Below are positions 1-11,172 of a stretch of DNA of 64,000 nt, in pieces. Below the pieces are notes generated by a model. That model searched no databases. It had not been told where the DNA came from and saw nothing but the letters and a program-made list of their open reading frames with translations. A program made the translations under genes and the position numbers. This DNA comes from Ryuthela nishihirai (Eukaryota; Arthropoda; Arachnida; Araneae; Heptathelidae), in the NCBI GenBank assembly GCA_038380435.1, contig JAWZYU010000010.1, positions 44,550,135-44,614,134 on the forward strand, read 5' to 3'. The stretch's first letter is position 1, and every line of letters starts with the position of its first letter.

Positions 1-88
1 TACCCTGTGCACATTGAAGAACAAGCTGGATGGTCTTGACAGAAGGCTACCATCTGTCTTCCAGCAGCTATCCAGTTGGTGCGTAACG
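1..88 (+). mobile_element. SINE A copy, 3' part, cut by window edge
   Basis: Matches the interior of SINE A (the 'taccctgtgcac...gaagaacaagctggatggtcttgac...ctatccag' stretch) seen complete at 10195-10586. It begins at the window edge, so the tRNA-like head lies outside, and it stops before the usual 3' tail. Confidence 0.8.
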
Positions 89-280
89 TAATGGTATTTC
101 TCCCTGAAATGATTTGGAGAAAGATTTCAAAATTTAAACAATCCTTTTAAGCACTATGAAGTTCTTTAGAGAAAGAAATGTTTTTTTATAATGGTTTGGA
201 AAAGTAATCATGTCTTTTTTTACTAACAGTACCTAATATCAATAAAAATAGGAAAGACAAAACTTTCTTCAAAACTAAAA

Positions 281-471
281 CCCCCTCAAGCAGCTGTTTG
301 CCACAGAGGTCTGACAGGAGCCTGTCAGTTTATATGCCATAGTAGAAGGTCTGAGAGGATGGCAGGACCTCAGCAGAAAAAGGACACATGCATTCATGCC
401 TTACGCGGGGCTCGAACCCAGGTCCCTCAGATCAGTAACCAAGCGCCCTAACCACTCGGCCATGGGACAGC
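281..471 (-). mobile_element. SINE B copy, tRNA-headed
   Basis: On the minus strand this begins with a tRNA-like head (A box near TGGCCGAGTGGTTAG, B box GGTTCGAGCCC), then the SINE B body and the 3' tail with two palindromes (CTGACAGG...CCTGTCAG and a CAGCTG-centred one). The head resembles class II (Leu/Ser) tRNA, but its acceptor stem does not close, so it is a SINE head and not a tRNA gene. Same family as 40155-40362. Confidence 0.85.
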
Positions 472-810
472 GCTATAAAGAACACAAATTATTAATTACT
501 TATAAGAAATATGAGCCCAAGCTTAGCATCATTTTTAACTTTCACTAGTCACAATTATGGATAATTTGTCCTAAGTGATGTTAGAATAAATATAAGCTTT
601 ATTCTTCTGGGTGTTGTTGACGCAATATAAAATTTAATGGCTGCATCATCAAAACAAGATTCTTATAAATTGATGTTTACTTTTCCTTTTTTCACCCCAT
701 TAAATAAATTTGCTTATTATTACTGAAAGCATCTGAATTAAATCGCCTGCAGCTGATTTTATTCAGTTGAAATCGTTGTTGTTTCTTCCATGTCTAGAGT
801 ATGTCTAGCT

Positions 811-1215
811 CAGTAATTCTCAAAGAGTGTATCGCGAGATTCGCCAGTTGTGCCGCGAAATTTCGGATGATATTGCAGATAAAAGAAAATTTATAAATCA
901 TTTTGTTGCTACTTTCTCCCACTGATTCTTCATATAACGTTTCCGTTTAGTCAAAAACTTATACATATTAAATCTTGCTGTAAAAACTAAGAGAAAATCT
1001 TATCCATACGGTTTACGTACCAAACTCAATACACGTCACAACTTAAACAAATAGCTATGCGTTTAACAAACGACTCCATAGAAATGGCTATTACTGAAGG
1101 CAAACTGAGCATGCCCGGGTCTCCCGTAGTGTTGCCAACTTACATTTTTAATGCCCCGCGAGTATTCTCGGCGAAAAATAGTGTGCCGTGAGCAAAAAAC
1201 GTTTGAGAATTACTG
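811..1215. mobile_element. hAT-like MITE 1 (405 bp)
   Basis: Ends are inverted repeats: left CAGTAATTCTCAAA, right TTTGAGAATTACTG. It is flanked by 8-bp sequences gtctagct (803-810) and gtctagag (1216-1223), the TSD size of hAT elements. There is no transposase inside, so it is non-autonomous. Its right TSD is also the left TSD of the next element. Confidence 0.8.
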
Positions 1216-1223
1216 GTCTAGAG

Positions 1224-1443
1224 TAGGGGTTCTCAACGTGCATATCCCTTGGTGTACGTGGTAAATTTTTTTGGGGTACGCCGTGAGACCTGAAAAGTCG
1301 CTAGATATTTTATATATATGTACGTTATATTTTATTACCATTGTTATAATATAACTATAGTTTTATCAATCTATACAAGGGGTACGCCAGTTACATGCAC
1401 ATTTCCAGGGAATACGTGAAGCATAAAAGATTGAGAGCCACTG
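1224..1443. mobile_element. hAT-like MITE 2 (220 bp)
   Basis: Left end TAGGGGTTCTCAAC and right end TTGAGAGCCACTG are inverted repeats. The element is flanked on both sides by the perfect 8-bp duplication gtctagag (1216-1223 and 1444-1451). No coding capacity. It directly abuts MITE 1 through the shared 8-bp site. Confidence 0.8.
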
Positions 1444-1451
1444 GTCTAGAG

Positions 1452-1914
1452 TACATTAAATATTGTACAATACTTTTTTGACTTTATACTCATTTCAACC
1501 ATTAACGAAGTTTCTTTGCATAAATATTAGAAGAGGTACTGGGGTTTCGGATCTTAATGTACAGTAAATGATACGCCCAAAGTAGTAAATTTTCATTTCA
1601 CATAAAACTCAATAAGATAGACTCCGTGAGACATTTTCTTCCACCTCTTTTGTAAGGCAGAAAGTAGGGGACGTAATGAAATCTAGTCCATAGTATTTAC
1701 CGTAAAACTCGTTAAGTTCTATAATCGTTTATGCAATTCTCTCTTATTTTTGGGTGAGTGAGTTTAAGGGGTTCCTTGAACGCCGTTAAAGGGTGCCTTC
1801 AATGTCATCATAATCGAGTTTTGTTCAAAAAACGTAAGTCGTACTAACACTGCCAAGTGCATCTAAAATCAGTTCGAACCAACCATTAGCATAAACAACG
1901 TAACCAGTTAACAA
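1452..1914. other. AT-rich noncoding stretch
   Basis: No coding region, RNA gene or repeat end recognised here. Confidence 0.5.
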
Positions 1915-2372
1915 TGAAGTCTAATATTTATGCATATTTGTAGGAAAACGAAGCATTATGTTTGAAATCGGCTTCTATTATAGGTTTGGTTTGACGTTTG
2001 TTAAAACAATACAAAAGTATTAAGGGAGAAAATCCGTATTGAAATCTGGACCAAGTATTCAGGTATTTGGGAAGTTAGGAGTTCCAAAAGTATCAGAATA
2101 AAATTCGAAATATAAACTGTTACATACTTAAAATGGCATCAATCTGCTGAATAGTAAATTAACTGATACGTCACTAATTTGGGAGTCCCAAGTGAACATA
2201 ATACAATTGTTGCGTCAACTTGTAACTGATTACGCTTGCCAGTCGTTACATAATAATTGCTATTTTGAAGGAGGGGGCTTAATTTTATGGAGTCCAACTC
2301 TTTTCTTGCACTTAGTTATGATCAGATGAAGTTATATACTGAATTTCGCGAATCTAACTCTTAGAATTTAGG

Positions 2373-2759
2373 TTGGGTTGTTTCACCCCTGAGAGGCACT
2401 TTTTTTGCACACAATGGGCTGAATGGCCAGGTTACAAGGACCGCGAAGGCGTAGAGAAGGTTGGAGGAGAGGATCCACTGAATAGATGTTAGGAGACAAA
2501 TGATAGCCTCCCATCAAGACCCTCCAGTTTGTTCTTTAACGTGCACAGAGTATGGCTCTCCCGCAGAAGGAGACACGACTTAACGTCCCATCTGACGGAT
2601 GGCGGCTTTTCCAAGCTCGTCGGTGTTCCCTACTGACCGAGAGCAGGTCGGGGAGTTTTGCGGAGATAAATCTCAACATTGGCCTAGCTGGGACTCGAAC
2701 CTTGGAACTGCAGATTACGAGCCTGACCTGCTATCTACTGAGTCACCCACGCCCCTTTT
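2373..2759 (-). mobile_element. SINE A copy
   Basis: Reverse-oriented SINE A: it starts on the plus strand with the tail complement (ttgggttgtttcacccctgag) and ends with the head complement (gagtcacccacgcccc). The 8-bp sequence aatttagg flanks both sides (2365-2372 and about 2763-2770), a likely short TSD. Confidence 0.85.
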
Positions 2760-2974
2760 CAATTTAGGACAGGCCTCGGAAAACTACGGCCCGTCACCTT
2801 TTTGTGCGACCCCGCGAGCTATTGATGACAAATACATTTGCCAAAGAGTAAAAGAACATAAAGAGGACAAGAAGTCCAACTTCGGCGAAGCGAATTTTCG
2901 TTAAAATAATTAATTTTAATAAAATAATATTGTTTATGTTTCACTTTAGATTTTTTTCTTGGTTTTGTTAAATA

Positions 2975-3404
2975 CAGGGTGAATCTGAAAAAGTGGGCAA
3001 AACTTTACGGGGTGATAGAACGCAGATATACGAGCAATATTCGTTATAGAATGTATGGTCGGAACGCAAGCGGTGAGAAGTTAAAAGGTAGTTTTCCACT
3101 GTCACATTTAAAGAATGAACACAAGAAGGAGAGGAGATACTCTGCGCCTCACTTGCATTCCCGTCTGCCGCACCGTACACAAAGTGCATATCTGCCATTT
3201 CGTGGTTAGTATAACCAGCCATCCTCTCGGCAATCCACGGTAGAAATGCCGTTGGGTGCGAGGACCGACCCTTTTATACCATTTCCAACGCCTCCTAGTG
3301 GCTCGCCGTTTGCGTTCCGCCCATACTTTCTATGACGAATATTGCTCGTATAGCTGAGTTCTACCACCCCGTAAAGTTTTGCCCACTTTTTCAGATTCAC
3401 CCTG
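2975..3404. mobile_element. Tc1/mariner-like MITE with about 110-bp inverted repeats
   Basis: The two ends are long inverted repeats: CAGGGTGAATCTGAAAAAG at the left and its complement at the right, continuing for roughly 110 bp with scattered mismatches through the 'acgagcaatattcgt' block. TA dinucleotides flank it (2973-2974, 3405-3406), as expected for Tc1/mariner target sites. The 430-bp element has no transposase; short reading frames on both strands are by-products of the inverted repeats. Confidence 0.8.
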
Positions 3405-3590
3405 TATATATACGTTTATTGGTTATACATTTCCGTAGCTCGTATGTCCCACTATTTCAGTTTCTATGCGGCCCGCCGTCAATTTCAATTTTCTCTGCGG
3501 CTTTTCAGCTAAAAGGTTTGCCCAGGCCTGGTTTAGGAGGAGTTCTTGAGCAAACAGAGAGACAAACTCTCTAAAATATGTAGTAAACTA

Positions 3591-4096
3591 CACCATGCTG
3601 TTATCGTAGTATATTAATGTATTTATTTTATTCAGAGTAACATATTTACAAGTATTAGCATTCGGTCAAGTATCTCGGGAACCACAGAATACCAAGAGCA
3701 GTCGAAACAGAAATAGAAATCTCGATAGTTTCCGTAGAAACGAAGTCAAAGGCTGTCAAAGCAGTCGCCTGACGTCAATAACTACCTGAGAAACGCCGAG
3801 CTATTCATCGAGTTGAGTATGTGCTAAAGAATGGGGAAGGGAGAGGCAGTGCTCTCAAAACTCTTATAAGTGCAGTGAAAACTATAATATACAGATTAAA
3901 AGTAAGACCTTGTAGTACCGGGTGTCGTTCAGCTAGTTAAAAGTAACACAATCTTTGGACGTTTCCAAAAGAAAATTGGATAATTGCTCAACATACAATG
4001 CAGTATTATCATTACAAATCAAGTGGACATTTCGATTTATGCTGGATGTGTATTTTAAATTTATTATTAATAAAATAAATTATTATTATACTTTTG
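3591..4096. other. Noncoding stretch, nothing recognised
   Basis: No coding or RNA signal seen. The 'ttaatgtatttattttattcaga' segment near 3612 recurs near 4477, indicating a small local or dispersed repeat. Confidence 0.45.
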
Positions 4097-4430
4097 TGTT
4101 GTTTTACCTCTGAGCGACACTTTTTTGCACACAATGGGCTAAATAGCCAGGTCACAAGGATCCTGAGGGCTGAAAGAAGGTTGGAGGGAAGGTATCATCT
4201 GAACAGCTGTTAGAAGACAGATGATAGCCTTCCGTCAAGGCCATCCAATGTGTTCTTTAACGTACACAGTGTATGGCTCTCCTCTACACTGGGCTGTCTG
4301 TAAGTCCCATCTGACGGACAGCGGCATTACCAAGCCAGTCAGTGCCACGTACTGACTGAGGGTTTAGTTTTGCGGAGATAAATATGAACGTTGGTTCAGG
4401 TGGAACTGAACCTGGGACTGCAGATCTCGT
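4097..4430 (-). mobile_element. SINE A copy, head incomplete
   Basis: Reverse-oriented SINE A with recognisable tail (gttgttttacctctgagcg), body and part of the B-box region (gaactgaacctgggactgcag). The 5' tRNA-like head is missing beyond 4430. Confidence 0.8.
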
Positions 4431-5629
4431 CTATGATAATGTATTTATTTACATCACACTGCAGATTTCGTCTATATTAATGTATTTATTTTATTCAGAT
4501 TATACTTAGCCTATCATCATAAACGTTCTCTATAGTGTATTATACTGATATGCTACTGTCAGACTACTGTGGCAAGCTTCTTAACGGGTAATTTATTTAT
4601 TTATTTATTTATGTTTATTTAGGGACCAGACGTAGTGACCAGACCAATTTACCTTAGCATGAAGAAAATAACAGGTCATTTCGTGATTTTAGCTAAAAAT
4701 ATCTACCCATAGAGTTTCGAAGTATTATTATTAATATTTTAATTATTAAATCCATTCTCAACTGATAAATAATGATTGGCTTTTGCCTTGTTGTGATGAA
4801 TAATTTATTGTTGTGTATTGCAATGAACAGTTCACATTGTGTAATATATAAATATGTCGCTGTGGTACTAAGGCAAGTTCTTCATACATGTACAGATTTT
4901 CACAAATGGTTTATGGTTAATAAATATTATCATTATTACTATTATTTTGAAGTCAAGATGACGAACTTGATTAAACAAGTCTAATAATAATGCACTTAAA
5001 TATACTTTAGGAAGAGAAATGAAGAGCATTTAGCTTATTCTAATAAGCATCGAAATGGAAACCACAAATTTCTTTCGCAACTCTAATTTGCATAAATAAA
5101 GAGCTGATGAGCTCTTTATTGTTCTTCTCGCTTCAAGGGATTGTTATAAACGACACAAAGGTGATGATGGAAGAGCAGCAACAATAGGGCCGTAGAAAAA
5201 TCGATGAAGTCGATGCTGGTCTACACGACTAATCTGCAAATGTCACATCACGCGACGTTGAAGCACGTGATTCAGTAATTGCAGTCAAGAGCTTACCAGA
5301 GGATGGTTCTTCGACCGATAAAGATTGAGGTCATCATAATCTTTAAGAAACGATGGTGCAGTCTGCCTCTGACAAACATTGGTCGACTTATGCAATAGAT
5401 CCTACACCAATGCTGCTATGTGTAATCCAAAAGGAAGACTTCTACAGTTTCACGAAAACGGATTCTTGAAAGAAGCTGGTTTTTCAAGATACAAAATATT
5501 CAGTGCATATTTTGTATTCATTTTTGTATTCAGTGCATATTCTATACAAAATATTCAGTGCATATTTTGTATTTATCCCATCACTCATTGGCATCATCCG
5601 TCTTGCATTTATGATGTTAAAATGAGAGG
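4431..5629. other. AT-rich noncoding stretch
   Basis: No supported gene. It contains two close copies of 'ctgcagat.tcgtctat...taatgtatttatt' (4427-4500), a (TTTA)n run near 4590, and a short degenerate repeat 'attcagtgcatatt' three times at 5498-5567. Confidence 0.45.
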
Positions 5630-6006
5630 CGTAGGGGGGGGGGAGGGGTTGGCCCAATCAGTGGCGCCCCAGGCTCGTAATTTGCAATTCCCATATTCTA
5701 GTTCCACTTATGCCAGCGTTGAGATTCATCTAAGCTAAGACCCCATTCTGCCCTCACTGAGAAAGGAGATATCGATGGGTTTGAAAAGACCGCCGTTCTT
5801 CGGATGCTACGTTAGGCCGTGATTCACGTTCATGAGAGTCGTACATATAAACGTTGAAGAACAGCTCGATAGCCTTGACGAGAGACCTACCATCTGCCTC
5901 CTAAGAAGATGACCAGTGGGTCCCCTTCCCCAAACTTCTCTGAAATTTTATGATACGGCCATTTAACCCATTCTGTGTAAAATAGTGGGGCTGAGACGTA
6001 AAACAA
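5630..6006 (+). mobile_element. SINE A copy
   Basis: Plus-strand copy: a G-rich start, a degraded tRNA-like head ('ggcccaatcagtggcgccccaggctcgtaattt'), the body with 'gttgagattcatct', and the tail 'gtaaaacaactcaa'. Confidence 0.8.
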
Positions 6007-7070
6007 CTCAAAGCTCTATGATAAACCGAAACACTTGCTCAATACTGAGTTACTTATGTGACAAATTTCATTACAGAGAAGAGAAGTTCACAGCAGTAAG
6101 TTGTCCCAAAAACAGAGAGTAGTCGGAAGCCAGTTTTCTGAAGACTGGGATACTTTGCTTCTGCGATTTGTTTCCAAAAGTCAGTTACTAGTTATGTTCC
6201 GCTACCGCCACAAGCGCGTAACTTGTGTGTACTGCATGAAGGGTGATGGCGCAGAGTCCACTTGCATCTGTTGTGACCACCCCCGTGTATATTTAGGGCG
6301 GTACAAACACTTAGGCCGTGATGCGTTACTTGCTGCCAAATCCAAGGCAAAATCCCGGACCCACAACCAAATTAACAGACATTTGCAATAATGAAAATTG
6401 AGATAATTTTTTACAGTTAACAAAAACACAACATTTATTAACAAAATTTGCTATTAGATATTTCACACCTGTAGGTCCACTCATGGGACAATTTCATTTG
6501 GCGCACTTAGCGCAACACTTCTCAATTTTACGGGGCTTATCCCAGCGATTACGCAGCACAATTCATGAGTCACTCGAATACATTTTCAAAAGGTGAGCCG
6601 ACTACACCATGTATTAGTTCCATACAGGCCGCGTGACGGCGGTAGTAATGTAAATGAGTGGGAAAAGTTAAAACCAGAAATAATTGAATTCGACCCACCT
6701 CCTCGTTCACTGCAGGCTGATCCCAGGGGACGACATTGCAAGTTGTCTAGCCACTTTCCGTGGCCACAGGCTTCCCTCATCGGCCACTCGCTGTCTCACA
6801 GGGCGCTAACGACAATTCTCCTCGTTTCCATTTTTCCAAAACAAGATTTCCTTCCATTCAGAGCGACGAAGAACGAATGAATCCTTTTTCGCCTGTTTTT
6901 TCGAGACACACTGCCCGGTTCCCCTGGCAGAGGTCACCTACTCTCATGCGTGGCTGTACGTGATTGGCCAGAGTAGCCGCGGTGCGAATCTCAGCTCCCC
7001 TCCGGCCAACGTTGTTTACCAGGCATGTCACGTAGTCCCTCTGCCATCTGGGGTCTAAAGCTCAATCCGG
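6007..7070 (+). other. Single-copy-looking, partly GC-rich region; weak exon/promoter candidate
   Basis: From about 6590 to 7070 the sequence is richer in G+C and CpG than its surroundings and is not a recognised repeat. It holds an inverted CCAAT box (gattggcc, about 6962). A short open frame from ATG 7025 runs about 15 codons into a good splice-donor consensus (ccg|gtaagt at 7070). An earlier frame, 6101-6391, has two CxxC pairs (CVYC and CICC), faintly like the C-terminal zinc motif of piggyBac transposases. None of this is conclusive. Confidence 0.2.
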
Positions 7071-7529
7071 TAAGTTCAGTGCCTGTGGCCGAGCTCCTCT
7101 TCGTCGAACTGGACACAAAAGCGGGGGCAATATGGAAAGGTACTATCAGAATTAGGATAAGGGCGTCCATGACCCTCCACGCCAAAAGTCGTGTCCACAG
7201 GATAAAACAAATGTGGGCACGACACATCATTCATACTTGTTTAAAACAAGTTTTGGTTGTTTCCGTTTTCTTCGTAATCTATTGAAAACGGCGATTTCAA
7301 TGGTATACTTCTGAATTTTATACCTCTCGGAAGTCTACCGTTTCCTCTCCCCGATCTCAAAGGGTTAATATAAAATTTTAGGAACATTGGCAACGAAACC
7401 CAATATTGTCTCGGGGCCGCACAGAGTAGCTTCGGGAGCCGCAGTTTGCCCACCTTTGTTAATAAGCTTCGAAGTTAGCTTCCACTGATATAACATAGAG
7501 GGAGATGGTCATAATTAAGTGAGCACTTA

Positions 7530-8470
7530 GTGTAGATTTATAGCAAAAAGATACATTATATTTGAAATCTACTTCTATTAAAGGCTTGATATTTGTTAAG
7601 GCAATACGGAGTGTCCCGAGGAAAATCCCTACGTGAAATCTGGGACCAAGCTCTCAAGTATTTAGTAAGTTATGAATAGTTCAAATGTATTAAACTGAAA
7701 AACAAAATGTGTTTTGTTCTAAAACAGTTCAAATGACATCTATCTTTTGATGCGCCACTAATCAGCGAGTCTCATGTGAACATGACCTAATTGCTAGGTC
7801 AACGTACATTATTATGCCAATTTGCATATACGCCTATTATTAAGAACTCGTTACGATTGTTTATCATTACATATTAATCTGTATTTTTCTTTGGGGGGGG
7901 GCTTAATTTTATATGATCCAAACCCTTACGTTGCACTAAGTTACAATGAGAAGAACCTATATATTAAATTTGGTTGTCCTAGCTCTTATAGGGTTGGGTT
8001 GTTTTACCTCTGAGCGGCAATTTTTCTGCACACCATGGGCTAAATGGCCAGGTCACATGGACCCCGAAGGCTCAGAGAAGGTTGAGGGAGGGGACCCACT
8101 GGAACAGCTGTTGGGAGACAGATGGTAGCCTCCCGTCAAAGCCATCCAGCGTGTTCTATAACGTGTACAGGGTATGGCTCTCCCGCACACGGGGCCACGG
8201 CTTAACGTCCCATCCGACGAACGGCGGCCTTTCCAAGCCCATCGGTGTCCCCTACTGACCGTGGGCAGGACGGGGAATTTTTGCGGAGATAAATCTCAAC
8301 GCTGACCCAGCTGGGACTCGAACCTGGGAACTACAGATTACGAGCCTGGCGCGCTACCGAGTGAGCCACCCCCGCCCTCCCTAGCTCTTACTAGATTGTT
8401 GTTGTGTTTCGGAGGAGTTCTTAAACAGACAAAGAGACCGACAGATAAACTCTCTGATATGTGTAATAGA
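7530..8470. repeat. Unclassified dispersed repeat U1, copy 2 (interrupted by SINE A)
   Basis: Counterpart of copy 1 at about 1915-3590. The homologous flanks lie at about 7530-7965 and about 8400-8470, on either side of the SINE A at 7989-8379. The two copies differ by many substitutions and small indels, so the duplication is old. Function and class unknown. Confidence 0.55.
7989..8379 (-). mobile_element. SINE A copy with 11-bp TSD
   Basis: Nearly complete reverse copy, from the tail 'gggttgggttgttttacctctgagcgg' to the head complement 'gagccacccccgccct'. The 11-bp direct repeat cctagctctta at 7978-7988 and 8380-8390 is a clean TSD. It gives a good view of the family ends. Confidence 0.92.
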
Positions 8471-10194
8471 TCATTCCGAAATCAGAATGTTTTTATGCGA
8501 AAAAAGCAAAAAAGACTACTACTGCGTCAAAACGATGGACGACATGTAATGCATTTAAGAACTTTCGTACGACTTTTAATGTCAGAGAAGATAAATATCC
8601 AGTAAAAGGTAAAAGAAATTGTTGTTCTTGAAATATTCAGCTGAAAAAAAATTGGTTTTGCCGTGAATGTGACTACAGACATCTGTGATGTTTTATTACT
8701 GAACAAATTGCTGCATTGATGCAATCCGATTACAGTCAAATGTGATATTAAGCCATCTGGTGTTCATCTTTCTGATCTTCTGTGCTGTTAAACACATTGT
8801 AAATACTTCGCCGTTTTTGACATGTCTTGAGTGGTGTTAGCACATATTTTGTACCTCCCTCTCAATAGAATAAAATAAATACATTAAGCTCTGGCCTTTG
8901 TGCACGAGAAAAGTTAAAGAACTCACTGCACGCCCTTGATGAGAGACTTTCCTATGTCTCCTAATGGATGTGGCTTAGAAAGTCCGTTCGATGCGATGTT
9001 AACTGCTGTCCACATCTGCAAGAGAACCATACCGTGTGCAACTTAAAGGCACGCATCATACCGTGTGCACGTTACAGGCACCACTATACCTTGTGCACTC
9101 TAGGTAAAGGTACGAACTCTAATGATCTGGACTCAAGGACTATATGATGTACCGAAACAGAAATGGCTTCAAATGAAACCAGACACTTCCCAAACACTCA
9201 CCATTCCACGTCGAATTCAAACTGTTCTGGAGGCACATTAGTGTCCTACACGATACGATATTGAGGTAAGGTTTCTAATTTTTTGGCCAGGCAATGTATA
9301 ACGTTACTTGGGTTATGAAAAACACTTATGATGTGGACTTAAACAAGGATTAAAAAAAAGTGTAATCTACGTGCCTGATTGCACAAAAATTTGTATTTTA
9401 ACAAAGTGATTTTGTCTCGTTTAAAAATGAAAAATTTCCATTCTTCAAGCTTTATCAGTCATCGCCCAAAATAGTAGAAGACAACCGAATATAAATGATA
9501 GATTATGAGACTGCTATAATAAAGCATTTGATGTCGACAGAAAAGAGAAACACTTAATTCTGTACAAATATACGCATTTTTCTAAGTCATTTATAAGGCA
9601 TACTTATTTCTTACATCAATTTATTGAAAAAAACAATTTGAAGTCATGAAGAATGAGGAAGGAAAAAATGTTATCTAAGTCAGACGACGCAATTATGGGT
9701 AAATGTATATAAAAGAGATAATACGACCTATCTGTAGGAACTGCTAATTAATGCAGAAAGGTAAAAAGCTAAAAGATTGAAATGAAAGACAAATGCGAGC
9801 TATATAATAGATAATTGAATCGTTTATTCTGCTAAGATTCAAAATGAAAAAAGAAATTAATGATAATGATTCCTTATAATGGGACTTTTTGTCTCGAATT
9901 ACATAGTTTTACTTTGCGATCATTCTGCCCGTTTTTCCTTTCTGTTTTGGATAAATGATTGTTTGAACGAAGTATGATTCTTAGTGAAACCTGATTTATT
10001 TTCTTGAGACTATTTTTTATATTTCAACTAATGATGCTGTAACATGATCTCTTTTATCTTTCTAGAGGAACGATTGCAGACAAACAGAAATGCACACACC
10101 AGTGGGATGGAAAACGGAATCCTAGTACGAGAGCTTTAGAGCCGCTTTTTTACTCTTGACACCAAATGAATTTTGGCTATTTCCTCTTCTACCC
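8471..10194. other. AT-rich noncoding stretch with local tandem motif
   Basis: No gene recognised. About 8895-9060 holds scrambled SINE A-like words ('gttaaagaact', 'gtctcctaa'). At 9030-9105 the phrase 'ataccgtgtgca..tta.aggcac' repeats three times at roughly 30-bp spacing. Confidence 0.4.
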
Positions 10195-10586
10195 CTGGGG
10201 GCGGGGGTGGCTCAGTCGGTAGCGCGCCAGGCTCGTAATCTGTAGTTCCCAGGTTCGAGTCACAGCTGGGTCAGCGTTGAGATTTATCTCCGCAAAATTT
10301 CCCCGCCCTGCCCACAATCAGTAGGGGACACCGATGGGCTTGAAAAGGCCGCCGTCCGTCGGATGGGACGTTAAGCCGTGGCCCCGTGTGCGGGAGAGCC
10401 ATACCCTGTGCACGTTAAAGAACACGCTGGATGGCCTTGACGGGAGGCTACTATCTGTCTCCCAACAGCTGTTCCAGTGGGTCCCTTCCCCCAACCTTCT
10501 CTGAGCCTTCGGGGTCCATGTGACCTGGCCATTTAGCCCATGGTGTGCAAAAAAGTGCCGCTCAGAGGTAAAACAATCCAATCCAA
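10195..10586 (+). mobile_element. SINE A, reference-quality complete copy
   Basis: Complete copy (392 bp) flanked by the 13-bp duplication tcctcttctaccc (10182-10194 and 10587-10599). The head contains an A-box-like TGGCTCAGTCGGTAGCG, an anticodon-arm-like CAGGCTCGTAATCTG and a B box GGTTCGAGTC. The body includes 'gttgagatttatctccgc' and 'cgttaaagaacacgctgg'. It ends with 'gaggtaaaacaatccaatccaatcc'. Pol III transcription is expected from the boxes; mobilisation would need a partner LINE. Confidence 0.95.
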
Positions 10587-10635
10587 TCCTCTTCTACCCT
10601 CTGTATCAGTATGTATGTGGGGAGATTATTTCCAA

Positions 10636-11036
10636 GCTAGTTGTGTTGTTTTAACTCTGAGTGGCATTTCTTTTGCACACAATGGGTTAAATAGCCAGGT
10701 TACAAAGACCCCAAGGGATCATAGAAAGTTGGAGGAAGGGGATACACTGGACAGCTCTTAGGAGATAGGCGGCAGTTTTCCCGTCAAGGCCAGCCAGCTT
10801 TTTATTAATGTGAACAGCGTAGGCACTCCCGCTCACGGTACCATAGCTGTACGTCCCGTCCGAAGTACAGCAATCTCCAAACCCATTGATGTCACTTTAC
10901 TGAACGAGTGGGGGTTTCGTTAAGAGTGGGAGTTAGCGGAGATAAATCTCGAGGGTGGTACAGATAGGAATCGAATTCGAGAATTACAGATTAAGAGCCT
11001 GGCGCGTTATCGACTGAGCCAACACCCGAACCCCCA
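10636..11036 (-). mobile_element. SINE A copy
   Basis: Reverse copy, tail-to-head, starting 'tgttgttttaactctgagtggc' and ending 'gagccaacacccgaaccccc'. It lies only about 50 bp from the plus-strand copy at 10195-10586, forming a tail-to-tail pair that could fold into a hairpin. Confidence 0.88.
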
Positions 11037-11172
11037 GTATAAATGTGCAATATTATCGAAGTGCTAGTAGCAATGTGCAAAATTCAGTAGCAACGGACTA
11101 AAATTTCAGGTACCGCAAATATTAATAAATAAAAAACGTGTTTTTTTCGTTATTCATTTTATGCATATACAA

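Larger units (their letters stand above)
1915..3590. repeat. Unclassified dispersed repeat U1, copy 1 (interrupted)
   Basis: The stretch about 1915-2345 is clearly related to about 7530-7965: both share 'tttgaaatc..cttctatta', 'gaaatctgg.accaag', and 'ggggcttaattttat' followed by 'ttgcact.agtta'. A further homologous piece, 3530-3585, matches 8400-8465 ('ggaggagttctt', 'aaactctct'). A SINE A copy (2373-2759) and a Tc1-like MITE (2975-3404) were inserted later. No coding domain is visible, so the class is unknown; it could be the remains of a DNA transposon. Confidence 0.55.

Noticed and set aside
2979..3400. Two similar peptides on opposite strands (both starting MNLKKWAKLYGV)
   Set aside because: They arise from the inverted repeats of the MITE, not from two genes.
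6101..6391. piggyBac-like transposase C-terminus
   Set aside because: Only two CxxC pairs are suggestive; the rest of the zinc motif and any catalytic core are missing.
10197..10270. Functional tRNA gene (Met/Thr-like)
   Set aside because: It lacks a closed acceptor stem and is the head of a dispersed 390-bp repeat.
10318..10581. 87-aa frame conserved among several loci (also 25083-25346 and 27477-27740)
   Set aside because: The conservation is that of SINE A DNA; the frame is broken in most copies and is not a protein-coding gene.
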